Shown here piece after piece: positions 48,236 to 59,815 of a stretch of DNA of 64,000 bases (its first letter is position 1; each line of letters begins with the position of its first letter). Below the pieces are notes generated by a model that saw only the letters and a list, made by a program, of their open reading frames with translations, did not search any database and was not told the DNA's origin. The translations under genes were made by a program, and so were the position numbers. Origin of the DNA: Roseovarius sp. (GTDB lineage Bacteria > Pseudomonadota > Alphaproteobacteria > Rhodobacterales > Rhodobacteraceae); assembly GCF_030373445.1 (NCBI RefSeq), contig NZ_JAUCYU010000013.1:62001-126000 (forward strand), read 5' to 3'.

Positions 48236-51094
48236 CTATTCGGCCGCCACTTTCCGCGCCGCCAGCATCTCCTTGAGGTAGCGCCCGGTATGGCTCCGCG
48301 GCTCCTCGGCCACGGTTTCCGGCGTGCCCACGGCCACGATCTCACCGCCGCCATCCCCGCCTTCCGGCCCGATATCGATCAGCCAGTCGGCGGTCTTGAT
48401 AACGTCCAGATTGTGCTCGATCACGACAACCGTGTTGCCGGTTTCCACAAGCTGATGAAGGACTTCCAGCAGTTTCTTCACGTCCTCGAAATGCAACCCC
48501 GTGGTCGGCTCGTCGAGGATGTAAAGCGTCCGACCCGTCGAGCGTTTCGACAACTCCTTCGACAGCTTCACCCTTTGCGCCTCGCCGCCCGACAGGGTCG
48601 TCGCCTGCTGCCCGACCTTGATATAGCCAAGCCCGACCCTTGCCAGCGCGTCCATCTTTTCCCGGATCGACGGCACCGCCTTGAAGAACTCCTGCGCGTC
48701 CTCGACAGTCATCTCAAGAACGTCGGCTATGCTCTTGCCTTTCCACGTGATTTCCAGCGTCTCACGGTTGTACCGCGCGCCGTTACACGTTTCGCAGGTG
48801 ACATAGACATCGGGCAAAAAGTGCATCTCGATCTTGATCAGGCCGTCCCCCTGGCACGCCTCGCACCGCCCGCCCTTGACGTTGAACGAGAACCTGCCCG
48901 GCTTGTACCCCCGCGCCTTCGCCTCCGGCAGCCCGGCAAACCAGTCCCGGATCGGTGTGAACGCCCCGGTATACGTGGCCGGGTTACTCCGCGGAGTCCG
49001 CCCGATAGGCCGCTGGTCGATGTCGATCACCTTGTCCAGGTGCTCCAGCCCCTTGATCGTCTCGCACGGCGCCGGCGTCTGCCGCGCCCCGTTCAGCCGC
49101 ATCGATGCGGTCTTGAACAACGTCTCGATCGTCAGCGTCGACTTGCCCCCGCCGGAAACCCCGGTCACGCAGACGAACTTGCCCAGCGGAAACTCGGCAT
49201 CGACCGCCTTAAGATTGTTTCCTTCGGCCTTGATAACCTTGACGGATTTCCCGTTCCCCTTGCGCCGCTCCGCCGGGATGGAAATCTCCCTCTGCCCGGA
49301 CAAATACTGCCCGGTCACCGAGTTCGGATCGGCCGCGATCTGCTCCGGCGTGCCGTGGCTCACCACCTGCCCGCCATGCACCCCGGCCCCCGGCCCGATG
49401 TCGAAAACATAATCCGCCGTCCGGATCGCCTCCTCGTCATGCTCCACCACGATCACGGTATTGCCCTGGTCCCGGAGGTTCTGCAGCGTCTGCAACAGCC
49501 GCCCGTTATCCCGCTGGTGCAGGCCAATCGACGGCTCGTCGAGCACGTAAAGCACCCCCGTCAGCCCCGACCCGATCTGGCTCGCCAGCCTGATCCGCTG
49601 GCTTTCACCGCCAGAAAGCGTGCCCGCACTGCGCGACAGCGTCAGGTAGTCGAGCCCAACATTGTTAAGGAATCCAAGACGTTCGCGGATTTCCTTCAGG
49701 ATGGCCCGCGCAATCTCGTTTTTCTGCGAAGTCAGGCTTTCCGGCACCGTCTCGCACCATGCATAGGCCTCGCGGATCGACATCTCGACCACCTGGCCCA
49801 CGTGCAGCCCGGCAATCTTCACCGCCAGCGCCTCGTCCCGCAGGCGATAGCCGCCACAAGCCCCGCATGGCCGATTATTCTGATACCGTTCGAATTCCTC
49901 GCGGATCCACGCACTGTCCGTCTCGCGATACCGGCGCTCCATGTTGGGGATCACCCCTTCGAACACCCGGCTCACCTGGTAAACACGCCCGCCCTCGTCA
50001 TAGCGGAACTGGATCTCCTCGTCGCCCGAGCCATACAGGAAAACCTGCTGCACATGCGCATCAAGGTCCTTCCACCGCGCGTTCCGGTCGAACTCGTAAT
50101 GTTTCGCGATGGCCTCGATCGTCTGAAGGAAATAAGGGCTTTTCCCCTTCCGCCACGGTGCCAGCGCACCGTCGGCGATGCGCAACTGCTCATCCGGCAC
50201 CACCAGCCGTTCGTCGAAGAACAGCTCGGCCCCAAGGCCCCCACATTCCGGGCAGGCCCCGAAGGGCGCATTGAAGGAAAACAGCCGCGGCTCAATCTCG
50301 GGGATGGTGAACCCGCTGACCGGACAGGCAAAATTCTCGGAGAAGGTAAACCGCTCAGGATCCCCCTCCTTCGGCGCCGTTTCCAGCACGGCAATTCCGT
50401 CGGCCAGGTCCAGGGCGGTGCGGAAACTGTCGGCCAGCCGCGTGCCGATCCCGTCCTTCACCACCAGCCGGTCGACCACCACGTCGATATCGTGGCGGAA
50501 CTTCTTGTCGAGCTTGGGCGGATCGTCGAGCTCGTGAAACTCGCCATCGACCTTGACGCGCTGGAAGCCCTGCTTGCGCAACTCCAGGAATTCCTTGCGG
50601 TATTCCCCTTTCCGGTCACGCACGATCGGTGCGAGGAGATAGGCGCGCGTACCTTCTTCCATGCCCAGCACCCGGTCCACCATGTCCTGCACCTGCTGCG
50701 CCTCGATGGGCAGGCCGGTGGCGGGCGAATAGGGCGTGCCGACCCGGGCGAAGAGCAGACGCAGGTAATCGTAGATCTCGGTGACCGTGCCCACTGTCGA
50801 ACGCGGGTTCTTGCTGGTCGTCTTCTGCTCGATGGAGATCGCCGGGGAAAGACCGCTGATGTGGTCCACATCCGGCTTTTCCATCATGTCGAGGAACTGC
50901 CGCGCATAAGCCGACAGGCTTTCGACATAGCGCCGTTGCCCCTCGGCATAGATCGTGTCGAAGGCCAGAGACGATTTCCCCGACCCTGAAAGCCCGGTGA
51001 TCACCACCAGCTCGTTGCGCGGAATATCCACGTCGATGCTGCGCAGGTTATGCTCCCGCGCACCGCGCACTTCGATATGCTTGAGCTCGGCCAT
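48236..51094 (-). CDS. uvrA: Excinuclease ABC subunit A
   Basis: Full-length Uvr[40 protein letters not shown]; two ABC signature regions. Confidence 0.98.
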   Translation of the reverse strand: MAELKHIEVRGAREHNLRSIDVDIPRNELVVITGLSGSGKSSLAFDTIYAEGQRRYVESLSAYARQFLDMMEKPDVDHISGLSPAISIEQKTTSKNPRSTVGTVTEIYDYLRLLFARVGTPYSPATGLPIEAQQVQDMVDRVLGMEEGTRAYLLAPIVRDRKGEYRKEFLELRKQGFQRVKVDGEFHELDDPPKLDKKFRHDIDVVVDRLVVKDGIGTRLADSFRTALDLADGIAVLETAPKEGDPERFTFSENFACPVSGFTIPEIEPRLFSFNAPFGACPECGGLGAELFFDERLVVPDEQLRIADGALAPWRKGKSPYFLQTIEAIAKHYEFDRNARWKDLDAHVQQVFLYGSGDEEIQFRYDEGGRVYQVSRVFEGVIPNMERRYRETDSAWIREEFERYQNNRPCGACGGYRLRDEALAVKIAGLHVGQVVEMSIREAYAWCETVPESLTSQKNEIARAILKEIRERLGFLNNVGLDYLTLSRSAGTLSGGESQRIRLASQIGSGLTGVLYVLDEPSIGLHQRDNGRLLQTLQNLRDQGNTVIVVEHDEEAIRTADYVFDIGPGAGVHGGQVVSHGTPEQIAADPNSVTGQYLSGQREISIPAERRKGNGKSVKVIKAEGNNLKAVDAEFPLGKFVCVTGVSGGGKSTLTIETLFKTASMRLNGARQTPAPCETIKGLEHLDKVIDIDQRPIGRTPRSNPATYTGAFTPIRDWFAGLPEAKARGYKPGRFSFNVKGGRCEACQGDGLIKIEMHFLPDVYVTCETCNGARYNRETLEITWKGKSIADVLEMTVEDAQEFFKAVPSIREKMDALARVGLGYIKVGQQATTLSGGEAQRVKLSKELSKRSTGRTLYILDEPTTGLHFEDVKKLLEVLHQLVETGNTVVVIEHNLDVIKTADWLIDIGPEGGDGGGEIVAVGTPETVAEEPRSHTGRYLKEMLAARKVAAE

Positions 51095-51159
51095 CCGGTC
51101 CCCCGTTCACACTGGTTAAGAGATAGTGGAGCGGTGCGGATCTTCCAAGCCCAAACTGC

Positions 51160-51174
51160 GAACATAAGGGGAAC
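51160..51174 (-). promoter_or_regulatory. LexA-type SOS box (GTTC-N7-GTTC on minus strand) upstream of uvrA
   Basis: Plus strand GAAC-ATAAGGG-GAAC, 66-80 bp upstream of the uvrA start; matches the alphaproteobacterial LexA consensus. Confidence 0.75.
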
Positions 51175-51260
51175 GCCTGACAACCTCTGTCAGGACGGCG
51201 ATTATTTTCCCGCTATGCTCGAAAACCTGCCGATCTCTGGCCTGCTCCCCGCGATCCGGG

Positions 51261-52655
51261 TCAGATATGGATGACCCTGTCATAGGCATCCAGAACCGTC
51301 TCGTGCATCATTTCGCTGAGAGTCGGATGTGGGAACACGGCGTTCATCAGGTCTTCCTCGGTGGTCTCGAGCTGCCGCCCCACCACGTAGCCCTGGATCA
51401 ACTCGGTCACCTCGGCGCCCACCATGTGCGCGCCCAGAAGCTCGCCGGTCTTCTCGTCGAACACCGTCTTCATCATGCCTTCCGCCTCGCCAAGGGCGAT
51501 CGCCTTGCCGTTGCCGATAAAGGGGAAGCGGCCGACCTTGATCTTGTAGCCCTTCTCCTTGGCCTGTGCCTCGGTCATGCCGACGCTGGCGATCTGCGGG
51601 TGGCAATAGGTGCAACCGGCAATGCTGTCGGGGCGCACCGGGTGCGGGTGCCCGCCGGCGATGAGTTCGGCCACCATGACACCCTCGTGGCTGGCCTTGT
51701 GGGCGAGCCACGGCGCACCGGCAAGGTCGCCGATGGCATAAAGCCCGTCGACCCCGGTGCGGCAGTACTCGTCGACGATCACGTGGGTCCGGTCGACCTT
51801 CACGCCCAGCTCGTCCAGCCCGAGATTTTCGACGTTCCCGACGATGCCCACGGCCGAGATCACGGTGTCGAACTCGTGTTTCTCTGTCTTGCCGCCGGTC
51901 TCGATATGGGCGGTCACCTTGCCCTTGGCGCGGTCGAGTTTCTTGACCGTCGCCTTCTCCATGATCTTCATCTTCTGCTTCTGGAACGCCTTCTTGGCGA
52001 AGGCGGAAATCTCGGCATCCTCGACCGGCAGGATCCGGTCCATCACCTCGACAACTGTCGTGTCGGCGCCCAGCGTGTTGTAGAAGCTGGCAAACTCGAT
52101 GCCGATGGCGCCCGAGCCGATCACCAAAAGCTTCTTCGGCATCCGCGGAGGCAGGAGCGCGTGCTTGTAGGTCCAGACGAGATCGCCATCGGCTTCGAGC
52201 CCCGGAAGTTCCCGCGCCCGGGCGCCGGTGGCCAGCACGATCGCCTTGGACTCCAGCTCCTCGGTGCCCCTGTCGGTCTTGACCGAAACCTTGCCCTTGG
52301 CAGGTAGCGTTGCCTCGCCCATCACGGTGGTGATCTTGTTCTTCTTCATCAGGTGGCCCACGCCCGAAGCCAGCTGCTTGGCCACCCCGCGAGAGCGTTT
52401 CACCACGGCGTCGAGGTCGTAATCTATCCCGTCGGCCTTCAGTCCGAACTCTTTGGCGCGGTGCATCAGGTGGAACACTTCCGAGCTGCGCAGCATCGCC
52501 TTGGTCGGAATGCAGCCCCAGTTGAGACAGATGCCGCCCATGTGCTCGCGCTCGACAATGGCAACGTTCAGGCCAAGCTGCGCCCCGCGAATGGCGGCCA
52601 CGTAGCCCCCCGGACCTGCGCCGATAACGATCATGTCAAAGGATTTTGCCGCCAT
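51261..52655 (-). CDS. lpd: Dihydrolipoyl dehydrogenase
   Basis: FDMIVIGAGPGGYVAAIRGAQLGLNVAIVE, GGICLNWGCIPTKAML, GAHMVGAEVTELIQ, HPHPTLSEMMHE-like C terminus. Confidence 0.97.
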   Translation of the reverse strand: MAAKSFDMIVIGAGPGGYVAAIRGAQLGLNVAIVEREHMGGICLNWGCIPTKAMLRSSEVFHLMHRAKEFGLKADGIDYDLDAVVKRSRGVAKQLASGVGHLMKKNKITTVMGEATLPAKGKVSVKTDRGTEELESKAIVLATGARARELPGLEADGDLVWTYKHALLPPRMPKKLLVIGSGAIGIEFASFYNTLGADTTVVEVMDRILPVEDAEISAFAKKAFQKQKMKIMEKATVKKLDRAKGKVTAHIETGGKTEKHEFDTVISAVGIVGNVENLGLDELGVKVDRTHVIVDEYCRTGVDGLYAIGDLAGAPWLAHKASHEGVMVAELIAGGHPHPVRPDSIAGCTYCHPQIASVGMTEAQAKEKGYKIKVGRFPFIGNGKAIALGEAEGMMKTVFDEKTGELLGAHMVGAEVTELIQGYVVGRQLETTEEDLMNAVFPHPTLSEMMHETVLDAYDRVIHI

Positions 52656-52686
52656 TTCCGTCTCCGTCTGGCTATGTGCCGGAATT

Positions 52687-52704
52687 TAGTTTGATATTAA
52701 ACTA
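52687..52704. promoter_or_regulatory. Inverted repeat TAGTTT-GATATT-AAACTA upstream of lpd
   Basis: Perfect 6-bp arms, 32 bp upstream of the lpd start codon. Confidence 0.45.
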
Positions 52705-52803
52705 TCTGCCACTTGCATTCAACGCGCCAAACGCACCCCGCAACGCAATGTCACGGGGGGCGAACCTAAGAGGCTTACAGAGAACGATTTTCACCGCCCC
52801 AAC

Positions 52804-53388
52804 TCAGGCGGCATCGGCTTTCTGCAGCGCCTGAAGCGTCGAACCATAGCCGCCCTGCTCGACGTAATCGAGTTCCGGCTCGGTCGAATTGCGGCTCAGC
52901 GCGTCGTTGCGATAGGGGAAACGGCCGAACATGCGGATCACCTCGCGATGCGCACGGGCGTGCAGCAACGTGTCTGCGCCGCCCTTAGGCATCCGCTCCA
53001 TCACCAGGCGGATGCAGCGTTCCTGGTCGCAGAGGTTCTCGGAATGCATCAGGGGGAGATAGAAGAATTGCCGCGCCGGTTCATCGATGCGCAGATCCCA
53101 CTTCCGGTGGATCGCCGCCTTGGCCGCGGCCATCGCGTGCTTGTCGGTCGAGAAAGCCGCCGCCTCGCCCCGGAACATGTTGCGCGAGAACTGGTCCATG
53201 ACGATGATATAGGCCAGCGTGCCACTCGGGTAGGTCAGCCAGAGGCCGTAGGTGCCGTCTCTCGCCCGATCCCATGTTTGCCGGAACCTTTCGCGAACCT
53301 TCGCGTCAAGCTCGTCCGACGCCTCGTACCAGCCCTGAGGTCCGACCTCATCAAGCCAGAACTGCAAGACCTCCTCAGGGGTCGTCAT
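52804..53388 (-). CDS. DUF924 family protein
   Basis: EVLQFWLDEVGPQGWYEASDELDAKVRERF...IIVMDQFSRNMFRGEAAAFSTD. Confidence 0.92.
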   Translation of the reverse strand: MTTPEEVLQFWLDEVGPQGWYEASDELDAKVRERFRQTWDRARDGTYGLWLTYPSGTLAYIIVMDQFSRNMFRGEAAAFSTDKHAMAAAKAAIHRKWDLRIDEPARQFFYLPLMHSENLCDQERCIRLVMERMPKGGADTLLHARAHREVIRMFGRFPYRNDALSRNSTEPELDYVEQGGYGSTLQALQKADAA

Positions 53389-53507
53389 TGGTGCCTCCTC
53401 ATTTTTCCCACACCCGATCAGGAACGATTATTCCCATATCCTTTTATTTGGACAGTAAAAATTTGTAACATCGGCAACAGTCCGTGACTGTGGATAACTC
53501 GTTAGCG

Positions 53508-54764
53508 CTATCCGGCCTCCTGCTCGTCCTGGGCTGTTTCATAGTCGTACTCGGCGGCGAAGTTCACGGCCAGCGGCGAGGCGGACATCGACACCATGGT
53601 GAAGCTGTCTGTTTCGTCCACGGACGGCGCCGCGCGCTGCGTCATCCTGTAGGCGGCGTAGCCCGTGACCGCGAAACACAGCACCGCGATCACCAGGAAG
53701 AACGCCCATGCGCCAAGCTGCCCCATCAGCCAGCCCGTCACGACCGGACCGGCAACCGCGCCCAGCCCGTTGATGAACACCATGCCGCCGGCAGCGGCGG
53801 CCATGTCCTCGTGGCTCAGGAAGTCGTTGGTATAGGCGATCAGCAGCGAGTAAAGCGGGTTCGACATGCCGCCCACCATCAGCCCCGCCAGAAGCAGCGC
53901 GGGGAAGAACGCGCCGAACAGGGCGCCCACGACGCCGCCCAGTCCACAGATGGCCGCGGCGATCAGGATCAGAAGCCGCCGGTCCATCCTGTCGGACAGC
54001 CAGCCGATCGGAAATTGCAGCACCAGGGCGCCCACGAAAAAGGCGGATACGAAGGTCGATATCTGCCCAACGGAAAGCCCCACCTCGGCGCCATAGACCG
54101 GCGCCATGCCGAACTGGGCCGAGAAGACGCCCCCCAGAAGGAACATGCCCACACAGCCCAGCGGCGAGATCTTCATGATCTGGCGCAGACTGAGGGGCTT
54201 GGCCGTATCGAAGGCCGGTGTGGGGCTGATCGACAGGAGAATGGGCGCAAAGGCCAGCGAGATCAGCACCGAGGGGATGATGAACAGCACGAATCCGCCC
54301 GGATCGGCCACCAGCATCAGCGCCTGCGCCGAGACGATGCCGACCATCTGCACGATCATGTAGAGCGACAGCGCCTTGCCCCGGTTCTCGTTGCTCGCGG
54401 CCTCATTGAGCCAGCTTTCGGCGGTCACGTACACGCCCGAGAAGCAGAACCCGATCAGGATGCGCCCGAGACCCCAAGCATAGGGGTCGGCGAAGGTCGG
54501 ATAGAGGATCATGACCGCCGAGATGAGGGAGGCCAGCGCGGCGAAGACCCGCACGTGCCCGACCCGGCGGATCATGTCGGGTGCCATGCGCGAGCCGAAC
54601 AGGAAACCGACGAAGTAGCCCGACATCACGAGGGACATTTCAAGCGTCGAGAAGCCTTCGATCTCGCCCCGGATACCGAGCAGGGTGCCCTGCATGCCGT
54701 TGCCGACCTGCAGAAGCATCATCCCAAGAAGCAGCGCCCATGCGCTGGACAAGACCGAAAACAT
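53508..54764 (-). CDS. MFS transporter
   Basis: 12-TM; LVMSGYFVGFLFGSRMAPDMIRRVGHVRVFAALASL, PIGWLSDRMDRRLLI. Confidence 0.9.
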   Translation of the reverse strand: MFSVLSSAWALLLGMMLLQVGNGMQGTLLGIRGEIEGFSTLEMSLVMSGYFVGFLFGSRMAPDMIRRVGHVRVFAALASLISAVMILYPTFADPYAWGLGRILIGFCFSGVYVTAESWLNEAASNENRGKALSLYMIVQMVGIVSAQALMLVADPGGFVLFIIPSVLISLAFAPILLSISPTPAFDTAKPLSLRQIMKISPLGCVGMFLLGGVFSAQFGMAPVYGAEVGLSVGQISTFVSAFFVGALVLQFPIGWLSDRMDRRLLILIAAAICGLGGVVGALFGAFFPALLLAGLMVGGMSNPLYSLLIAYTNDFLSHEDMAAAAGGMVFINGLGAVAGPVVTGWLMGQLGAWAFFLVIAVLCFAVTGYAAYRMTQRAAPSVDETDSFTMVSMSASPLAVNFAAEYDYETAQDEQEAG

Positions 54765-54869
54765 GAACTGTGCCTCCCGTACAGACCCGGCAAGAGTGCC
54801 TTAGCACGACACAGGTGTCAGGGCCAAAGCCGACTCGCGCTGGTCTGCCCGCGCCGCCCTGCCAGCGTT

Positions 54870-55922
54870 TCAGCCGGGGATCAACAGCGAAGCGTCGCCA
54901 TAGGAAAAGAAACGGTACTCCTCGGCAATCGCGTGCTCATAGATCATGCGGATACGCGCCGACCCCATCAGCGCCGAGACCAGCATCATCAGGGTCGAAC
55001 GCGGCAGGTGGAAATTGGTCATCAACGCGTCGGTCACCCGGAAGGTGAAACCGGGATAGATGAAGATGTCGGTCTCGCCCCGCCACGGCGCGATCTGTCC
55101 GCTCTCCTGCGCGGCGCTCTCGATCAGCCGGAGCGCGGTGGTGCCCACCGGGATGACCCGGTGCCCAGCCGCCTTGGTCGCGGCGATCTCGGCGGCGGCC
55201 GTCTCGCTCACTTCGCCCCATTCGGCGTGCATCTTGTGGGTGGTCACGTCCTCGACCTTCACCGGAAGGAAGGTGCCCGCGCCCACGTGCAGGGTGACGT
55301 GGGTGAAGGCCACGCCCATCTTTGCAAGCGCCGCCAGCAGCGCCTCGTCGAAGTGAAGCGATGCGGTCGGTGCGGCAACGGCGCCCGCGTTACGGGCCCA
55401 GACGGTCTGGTAATCCTCGCGGTCCTGCGCGTCGGCGGTCCGGCGCGCGGCGATGTAGGGCGGCAGGGGCATGGCGCCCGCCTCGTTGAGCGCCGCGTCG
55501 AAAGCGTCGCCCTCGAGGTTGAAACGCAGCACAGCGTGGCCGTCTTCCTTCGCGACGCAGGTCGCCTCGAGCCCCGCGCCGAAGCGCACGACCTCGCCCT
55601 CTCGCAGTTTCTTCAGCGGTTTGACCATCGCCCGCCAGCCCCCGTCAGGCGCCGGGTCGAGCAGCGTCACCTCGATCCGCGCCTCCGTCTCGCCGGCCGG
55701 GCCCGTGCGGGGCCGAACGCCGGAAAGCCGCGCCGGGATCACCTTCGTGTCGTTCAACACCAGCCGGTCGCCGGGTCGCAGCCATTGGCCGAGGTCGGCC
55801 ACCGTCGCGTCGGTGATCGCGTCCCCCTCGGCCACCAGCAGGCGGGCCGAGGTCCTGGGCCGCGCGGGCCGGGTAGCGATCAGCCGGTCTGGCAGATCGA
55901 AGTCGAAATCAGAAAGCTTCAT
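54870..55922 (-). CDS. queA: S-adenosylmethionine:tRNA ribosyltransferase-isomerase
   Basis: [72 protein letters not shown]. Confidence 0.97.
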   Translation of the reverse strand: MKLSDFDFDLPDRLIATRPARPRTSARLLVAEGDAITDATVADLGQWLRPGDRLVLNDTKVIPARLSGVRPRTGPAGETEARIEVTLLDPAPDGGWRAMVKPLKKLREGEVVRFGAGLEATCVAKEDGHAVLRFNLEGDAFDAALNEAGAMPLPPYIAARRTADAQDREDYQTVWARNAGAVAAPTASLHFDEALLAALAKMGVAFTHVTLHVGAGTFLPVKVEDVTTHKMHAEWGEVSETAAAEIAATKAAGHRVIPVGTTALRLIESAAQESGQIAPWRGETDIFIYPGFTFRVTDALMTNFHLPRSTLMMLVSALMGSARIRMIYEHAIAEEYRFFSYGDASLLIPG

Positions 55923-55924
55923 TC

Positions 55925-58900
55925 CTAGCGGTCCTGGGTCCTGGTCGCGTCCTCGCGTGTTTCGCTTTCCTCTTCGTTGGACGCAACACCCGACCGCTTC
56001 GGCGGGGCGCGGCGGAAGATTTCCCGGAACATGCCGGGTGTCAGGACCGAGAGCGGGTTGACCTGCACCCGCGGGCTGGTCGTGGGGCCTTTCAGCGAAT
56101 ACTGGAACCCCAGCAACCCTTCGCCCTGGCGTGAGAACAACCCGCCCAGCATGTTGACGGCATAGACCGGGGAAATCACCCCTTCGATATCCATCTGCGC
56201 GGCCTCGAGCCAGTAATACCCTTCCATCGATATCCCGAGCGAGGCCCCGACGGCGCTACCGTTGTAGACCGTGACCCGGTCAGGACCCAGCTGGAACTCC
56301 GCCTCGACCCGGTTGAAATGCAGCCCCTCGCCGGCGAGCTGTTCGAGGATGCCCACCACGCTCAGGGCGTTGAGCAGGGCAGCCATGGCCGGCGCGTCCT
56401 TGACCCGCAGGTTGTCGACGGTGAGCTTTCCGTCATAGATCCCTTCCCCCTGCCCCGGCACCAGCACCAGCACAAGCGAGCCGTCGCGGGCCTGTTTCAG
56501 CGCGTTGGCCGAGCGCAACACGCCGCCCGCGTCCTGCGAGGTGATGGTAAAGGCGCTGCGCCCGTCGCGGGGCAGAACGCGCCCGACGATAGGTGTGCCC
56601 CCGTTGACCTTCCCGGTGAACTTGCCGTCCGCGCCGCGTGACATGTCGAGCTCGGCGTTGAAATCGGTCAGGGCGATCTTGTCGGAAATCTGCAGCCGGT
56701 CGAGCCGAAGCGACACCGGCCCCTGCTCGCCGCGCGGCCCGTCACCCTTGGCGGCAAGGGAGGTCTGGCGAAGGTCGATCTCGCCGCCCGTCACCCGCAC
56801 CAGCGGCGGCTTGTTCGGCCCCAGCCCCACAAGGTCGACCGGCGCATCGACCCAAGAGCCAAGCTGCACGCGCCCGAAATTGGCCTGTTGCAGCGTGCCG
56901 TCATTGTTGAGCGTGACCGACCCGTTGGCCCGCAGGCCCGCGGCGTCGAGCCGGATCCGGTCGACCTGCGGCGGCTGACCAAGCGCGCCGTCGACTTCCA
57001 GCAGGCCGGTCGCGCTGGCCCCGATCGCCCAGTCGAGCGGGCGCAGGCGCAAGGCCACGCCCGACAGATCCGACGCCATGCGGAACACCGGCGGCTTCTC
57101 GTTCTCGAAATCGATCTCGATCTGCCCGCGGCCTGCCCCGGATATGCTGCCCGGCGGCAGGCCGATGCGGAATTCGTCGGCGAACCGTTCCGACAGCTCG
57201 ATCCAGCCATCCACGTGCGACCGCCCGTTGCTGCCCTCGACCAGCGGCATCGACCACGTGCCCCCGAACGGCACCCGGCCGACGCGGCCCTCGCCGAAGA
57301 TGTTGAGCCGCTCGCTGGTCGCGTCGATCTTCAGTTCCGAGGCGGCCAGCACACGGTTCTCGACCAGGGTTTCGCTGCGCACGTCACGCATCGTCCCGGT
57401 CAGCCCGAACGCCACGTCCTCGGGCTGCAGGTCATCGACCACGAGGAAATCGAGCTGCCCTTCCAGCTGCGCCATCCCGTCGGCCAGCGTGACCGGACGC
57501 CCGGCCTTGTCGAGAAACCGGAACGGCTCCTCGTTCAACAGCGACAGGGCGGCGGTGATCGTGCTGCGGGTCTTCAGCCGCACGGTGCCGGGGCCGCGCT
57601 TGATACCGATGTCGGGGATATCGAAGCTTGACCCGGAAATGTCGATCTTGCCGCCTTGCGCGGCAGTCACGTACCCTTCGTGCGCGGCGATCACGAAGCG
57701 GTTGTCATAGATGGTGGCATGGCCGCGCCCGTCCTCAATCACCGGCACGTTCTTGATGAACCGCGAGGTCAGCTCGGAAAAGTCGAAGCCCAGGAAAACA
57801 TCGGGCTTCTCCCCCGGCACGGCGCGCAGGGCAACCTGTATATCGCTCAGCTTCGCACTGACGATGTTTTCCTCGATCCACGTGCGGGTCTTCGGTTCGA
57901 GACTCTCGGGCCAGAGCGTCAGAAGCCGGTCCGGGTCGATCCCCGGGAGACGCCCATCGACGCTCACGTACCAGCCATCGGGCCGGGCATGGACATCGCC
58001 CGAGACGACGAGATTGCGGCCCTGGTCCGACAGGCTGAGCTCGCCCAGCGTGATGCGGAACGGGTCGAGCGTCAGGCGCATGTCCATCGTCGCGCCCTCG
58101 AAGGCCACCGGCGCGTCGTAGATCTCGAGCGGGTTGGCCGAAAGGTCCCGCACCTGGAACTGCGAGACCAGCGCATTGGGCCAGCCATCTTCCATTCCCG
58201 CCAGGTAGGTCTGCCCCTCGATCCGGGCACTGACCCATTTGCTTTGCACATCGAGCGCGTGGAAGCGGATCAGGTCGTCGGCCGGGTCGAAGGTGAAATG
58301 CGTGCTGGCATGGTCGAAGGCCACCGGTCGGGCGGCTTCGTTCGGGTGCAGGACCCCTGCCCCGATCTCGAGCTTGGTATCGAGCGGGCCGAGCTGCCCC
58401 TCCTCGTCGACCGCCGCGCGGACGGAGCCCGAAATCGGCGCGTCGAGCGCGGTCAACCATGTCAGCGCCGGCGACTGCCCGGCGATGTCACCGGCCGGCA
58501 TGTCCTCGAAATCTATCGCGAACTCCGCCGCGGTTTCGCCGATCCGGCTGGAATACGCCACGGCCAGTGTCGTGGCATAGTCGCGCGCGCCCAAAAGCGC
58601 GAAATCGGACCGGATCGACAGCGTCTCACCCTCGCGGCGCATCTGGATCCGCCCGCCATCGACCGTCCAGGCCTTTCCGGCGCGGGCATCCTCGAAGCGC
58701 AGGGTCAGGTTGTCGGCCGACACTTCTGTCAGGGCCGAGAAATGGGGGCGCTGGAAGAAGGTATCGGCCCGCTTTATCAGCGCGGTCACCGTCTCGGCCT
58801 CCTGCACCGGGTCGGGCGTGTCGCCCACGCTGACGCCCACCGCCCCGTCATCGGCGCGCCGCAGCGTGACACGGGCCCCGTTCAGCGATATGCGCCCCGG

Positions 58901-59272
58901 CTGCAACTGGCCCTTCAGGAGCGGCCCCAGCGCCACGGCGCCATGCACGTCGGACAATTGCGCCACCGGCGTGCCCGCCTCGTCTCGGATCGTCACCCGC
59001 TGCAGCGCCAGCCGCGGCACCCAGTCGTTTTCCAGCACGATCGACACGTCGGCAAAACCGATCGACAGGCCCTCGACGTCGCTGTTGATCTTCTCGGTGA
59101 TGCGCGTGCGCAGCCAGTCGGGCGCCGACAGGCGCGTTCCGACCAATGACATGACAGTAACGCCAGCGGCCACGACGAGCGCAACCAACAGCCCGCCGCT
59201 CCACAACCCGGCCCTCTTCAGGCGTCGGGCGCGCGGCCGTTCCTGTTTTTCATCGGTCATTCTTGTCTTCAA
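55925..59272 (-). CDS. Large AsmA/YhdP-like (DUF3971) envelope protein
   Basis: 1115 aa, N-terminal TM, AsmA-like beta-rich repeats, C-terminal [45 protein letters not shown]. Confidence 0.85.
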   Translation of the reverse strand: MKTRMTDEKQERPRARRLKRAGLWSGGLLVALVVAAGVTVMSLVGTRLSAPDWLRTRITEKINSDVEGLSIGFADVSIVLENDWVPRLALQRVTIRDEAGTPVAQLSDVHGAVALGPLLKGQLQPGRISLNGARVTLRRADDGAVGVSVGDTPDPVQEAETVTALIKRADTFFQRPHFSALTEVSADNLTLRFEDARAGKAWTVDGGRIQMRREGETLSIRSDFALLGARDYATTLAVAYSSRIGETAAEFAIDFEDMPAGDIAGQSPALTWLTALDAPISGSVRAAVDEEGQLGPLDTKLEIGAGVLHPNEAARPVAFDHASTHFTFDPADDLIRFHALDVQSKWVSARIEGQTYLAGMEDGWPNALVSQFQVRDLSANPLEIYDAPVAFEGATMDMRLTLDPFRITLGELSLSDQGRNLVVSGDVHARPDGWYVSVDGRLPGIDPDRLLTLWPESLEPKTRTWIEENIVSAKLSDIQVALRAVPGEKPDVFLGFDFSELTSRFIKNVPVIEDGRGHATIYDNRFVIAAHEGYVTAAQGGKIDISGSSFDIPDIGIKRGPGTVRLKTRSTITAALSLLNEEPFRFLDKAGRPVTLADGMAQLEGQLDFLVVDDLQPEDVAFGLTGTMRDVRSETLVENRVLAASELKIDATSERLNIFGEGRVGRVPFGGTWSMPLVEGSNGRSHVDGWIELSERFADEFRIGLPPGSISGAGRGQIEIDFENEKPPVFRMASDLSGVALRLRPLDWAIGASATGLLEVDGALGQPPQVDRIRLDAAGLRANGSVTLNNDGTLQQANFGRVQLGSWVDAPVDLVGLGPNKPPLVRVTGGEIDLRQTSLAAKGDGPRGEQGPVSLRLDRLQISDKIALTDFNAELDMSRGADGKFTGKVNGGTPIVGRVLPRDGRSAFTITSQDAGGVLRSANALKQARDGSLVLVLVPGQGEGIYDGKLTVDNLRVKDAPAMAALLNALSVVGILEQLAGEGLHFNRVEAEFQLGPDRVTVYNGSAVGASLGISMEGYYWLEAAQMDIEGVISPVYAVNMLGGLFSRQGEGLLGFQYSLKGPTTSPRVQVNPLSVLTPGMFREIFRRAPPKRSGVASNEEESETREDATRTQDR

Positions 59273-59353
59273 ACGGTGACCTGCCTCTGGTTGTTTATTC
59301 TGGCGGCTCGCGCCCTAATATGAAACTCAATTCTTTGTGGAAGGAGACTCCCC

Positions 59354-59815
59354 GTGCTGAAACCCGCCGAAGCGGCCCCCGATTTCACCCTGCCCCGCGA
59401 TGGCGGCGGGAATGTGACCCTGTCCGAACTGCGCCCCGCGCCCGTCGTCCTGTTCTTCTATCCGAAGGACGACACGTCGGGCTGCACCAAGGAAGCCATC
59501 GCCTTCACCGGACTCGGCCAGGAGTTCGAGGCGGCGGGCGCGAAGGTGTTCGGCATCTCGAAGGATACCGTCGCCAAGCATGACAAGTTCCGCGACAAGC
59601 ACGAGCTGGGCATTCCGCTGCTCTCCGACGCCGAGTCCGACGTGTGCGAACAATACGGCGTCTGGAAGGAAAAGAGCATGTACGGCAAGAAATTCATGGG
59701 AATCGAGCGCACCACCGTGCTGATCGGTGGCGACGGCAAGGTCGTGCGGGTCTGGCCCAAGGTGAAGGTGCCGGGACATGCCGAAGAGGTGCTCGAGGCG
59801 GTGAAGGCGCTTTGA
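59354..59815 (+). CDS. bcp: Thiol peroxidase/peroxiredoxin, BCP family
   Basis: APDFTLPRDGGGNVTLSEL..VVLFFYPKDDTSGCTKEAIAFTGL. Confidence 0.95.
   Translation: MLKPAEAAPDFTLPRDGGGNVTLSELRPAPVVLFFYPKDDTSGCTKEAIAFTGLGQEFEAAGAKVFGISKDTVAKHDKFRDKHELGIPLLSDAESDVCEQYGVWKEKSMYGKKFMGIERTTVLIGGDGKVVRVWPKVKVPGHAEEVLEAVKAL

Noticed and set aside
48290-50989. 899-aa plus-strand ORF opposite uvrA
   Set aside because: Shadow ORF; UvrA on the minus strand is unambiguous.
53501-53512. GTTAGCGCTATC, resembling the eno palindrome
   Set aside because: Lies at the 3' end of the MFS coding sequence with two mismatches; not in a promoter.
53484-55928. 814-aa plus-strand ORF opposite the MFS and queA genes
   Set aside because: Spans two well-supported minus genes; basic low-complexity composition.
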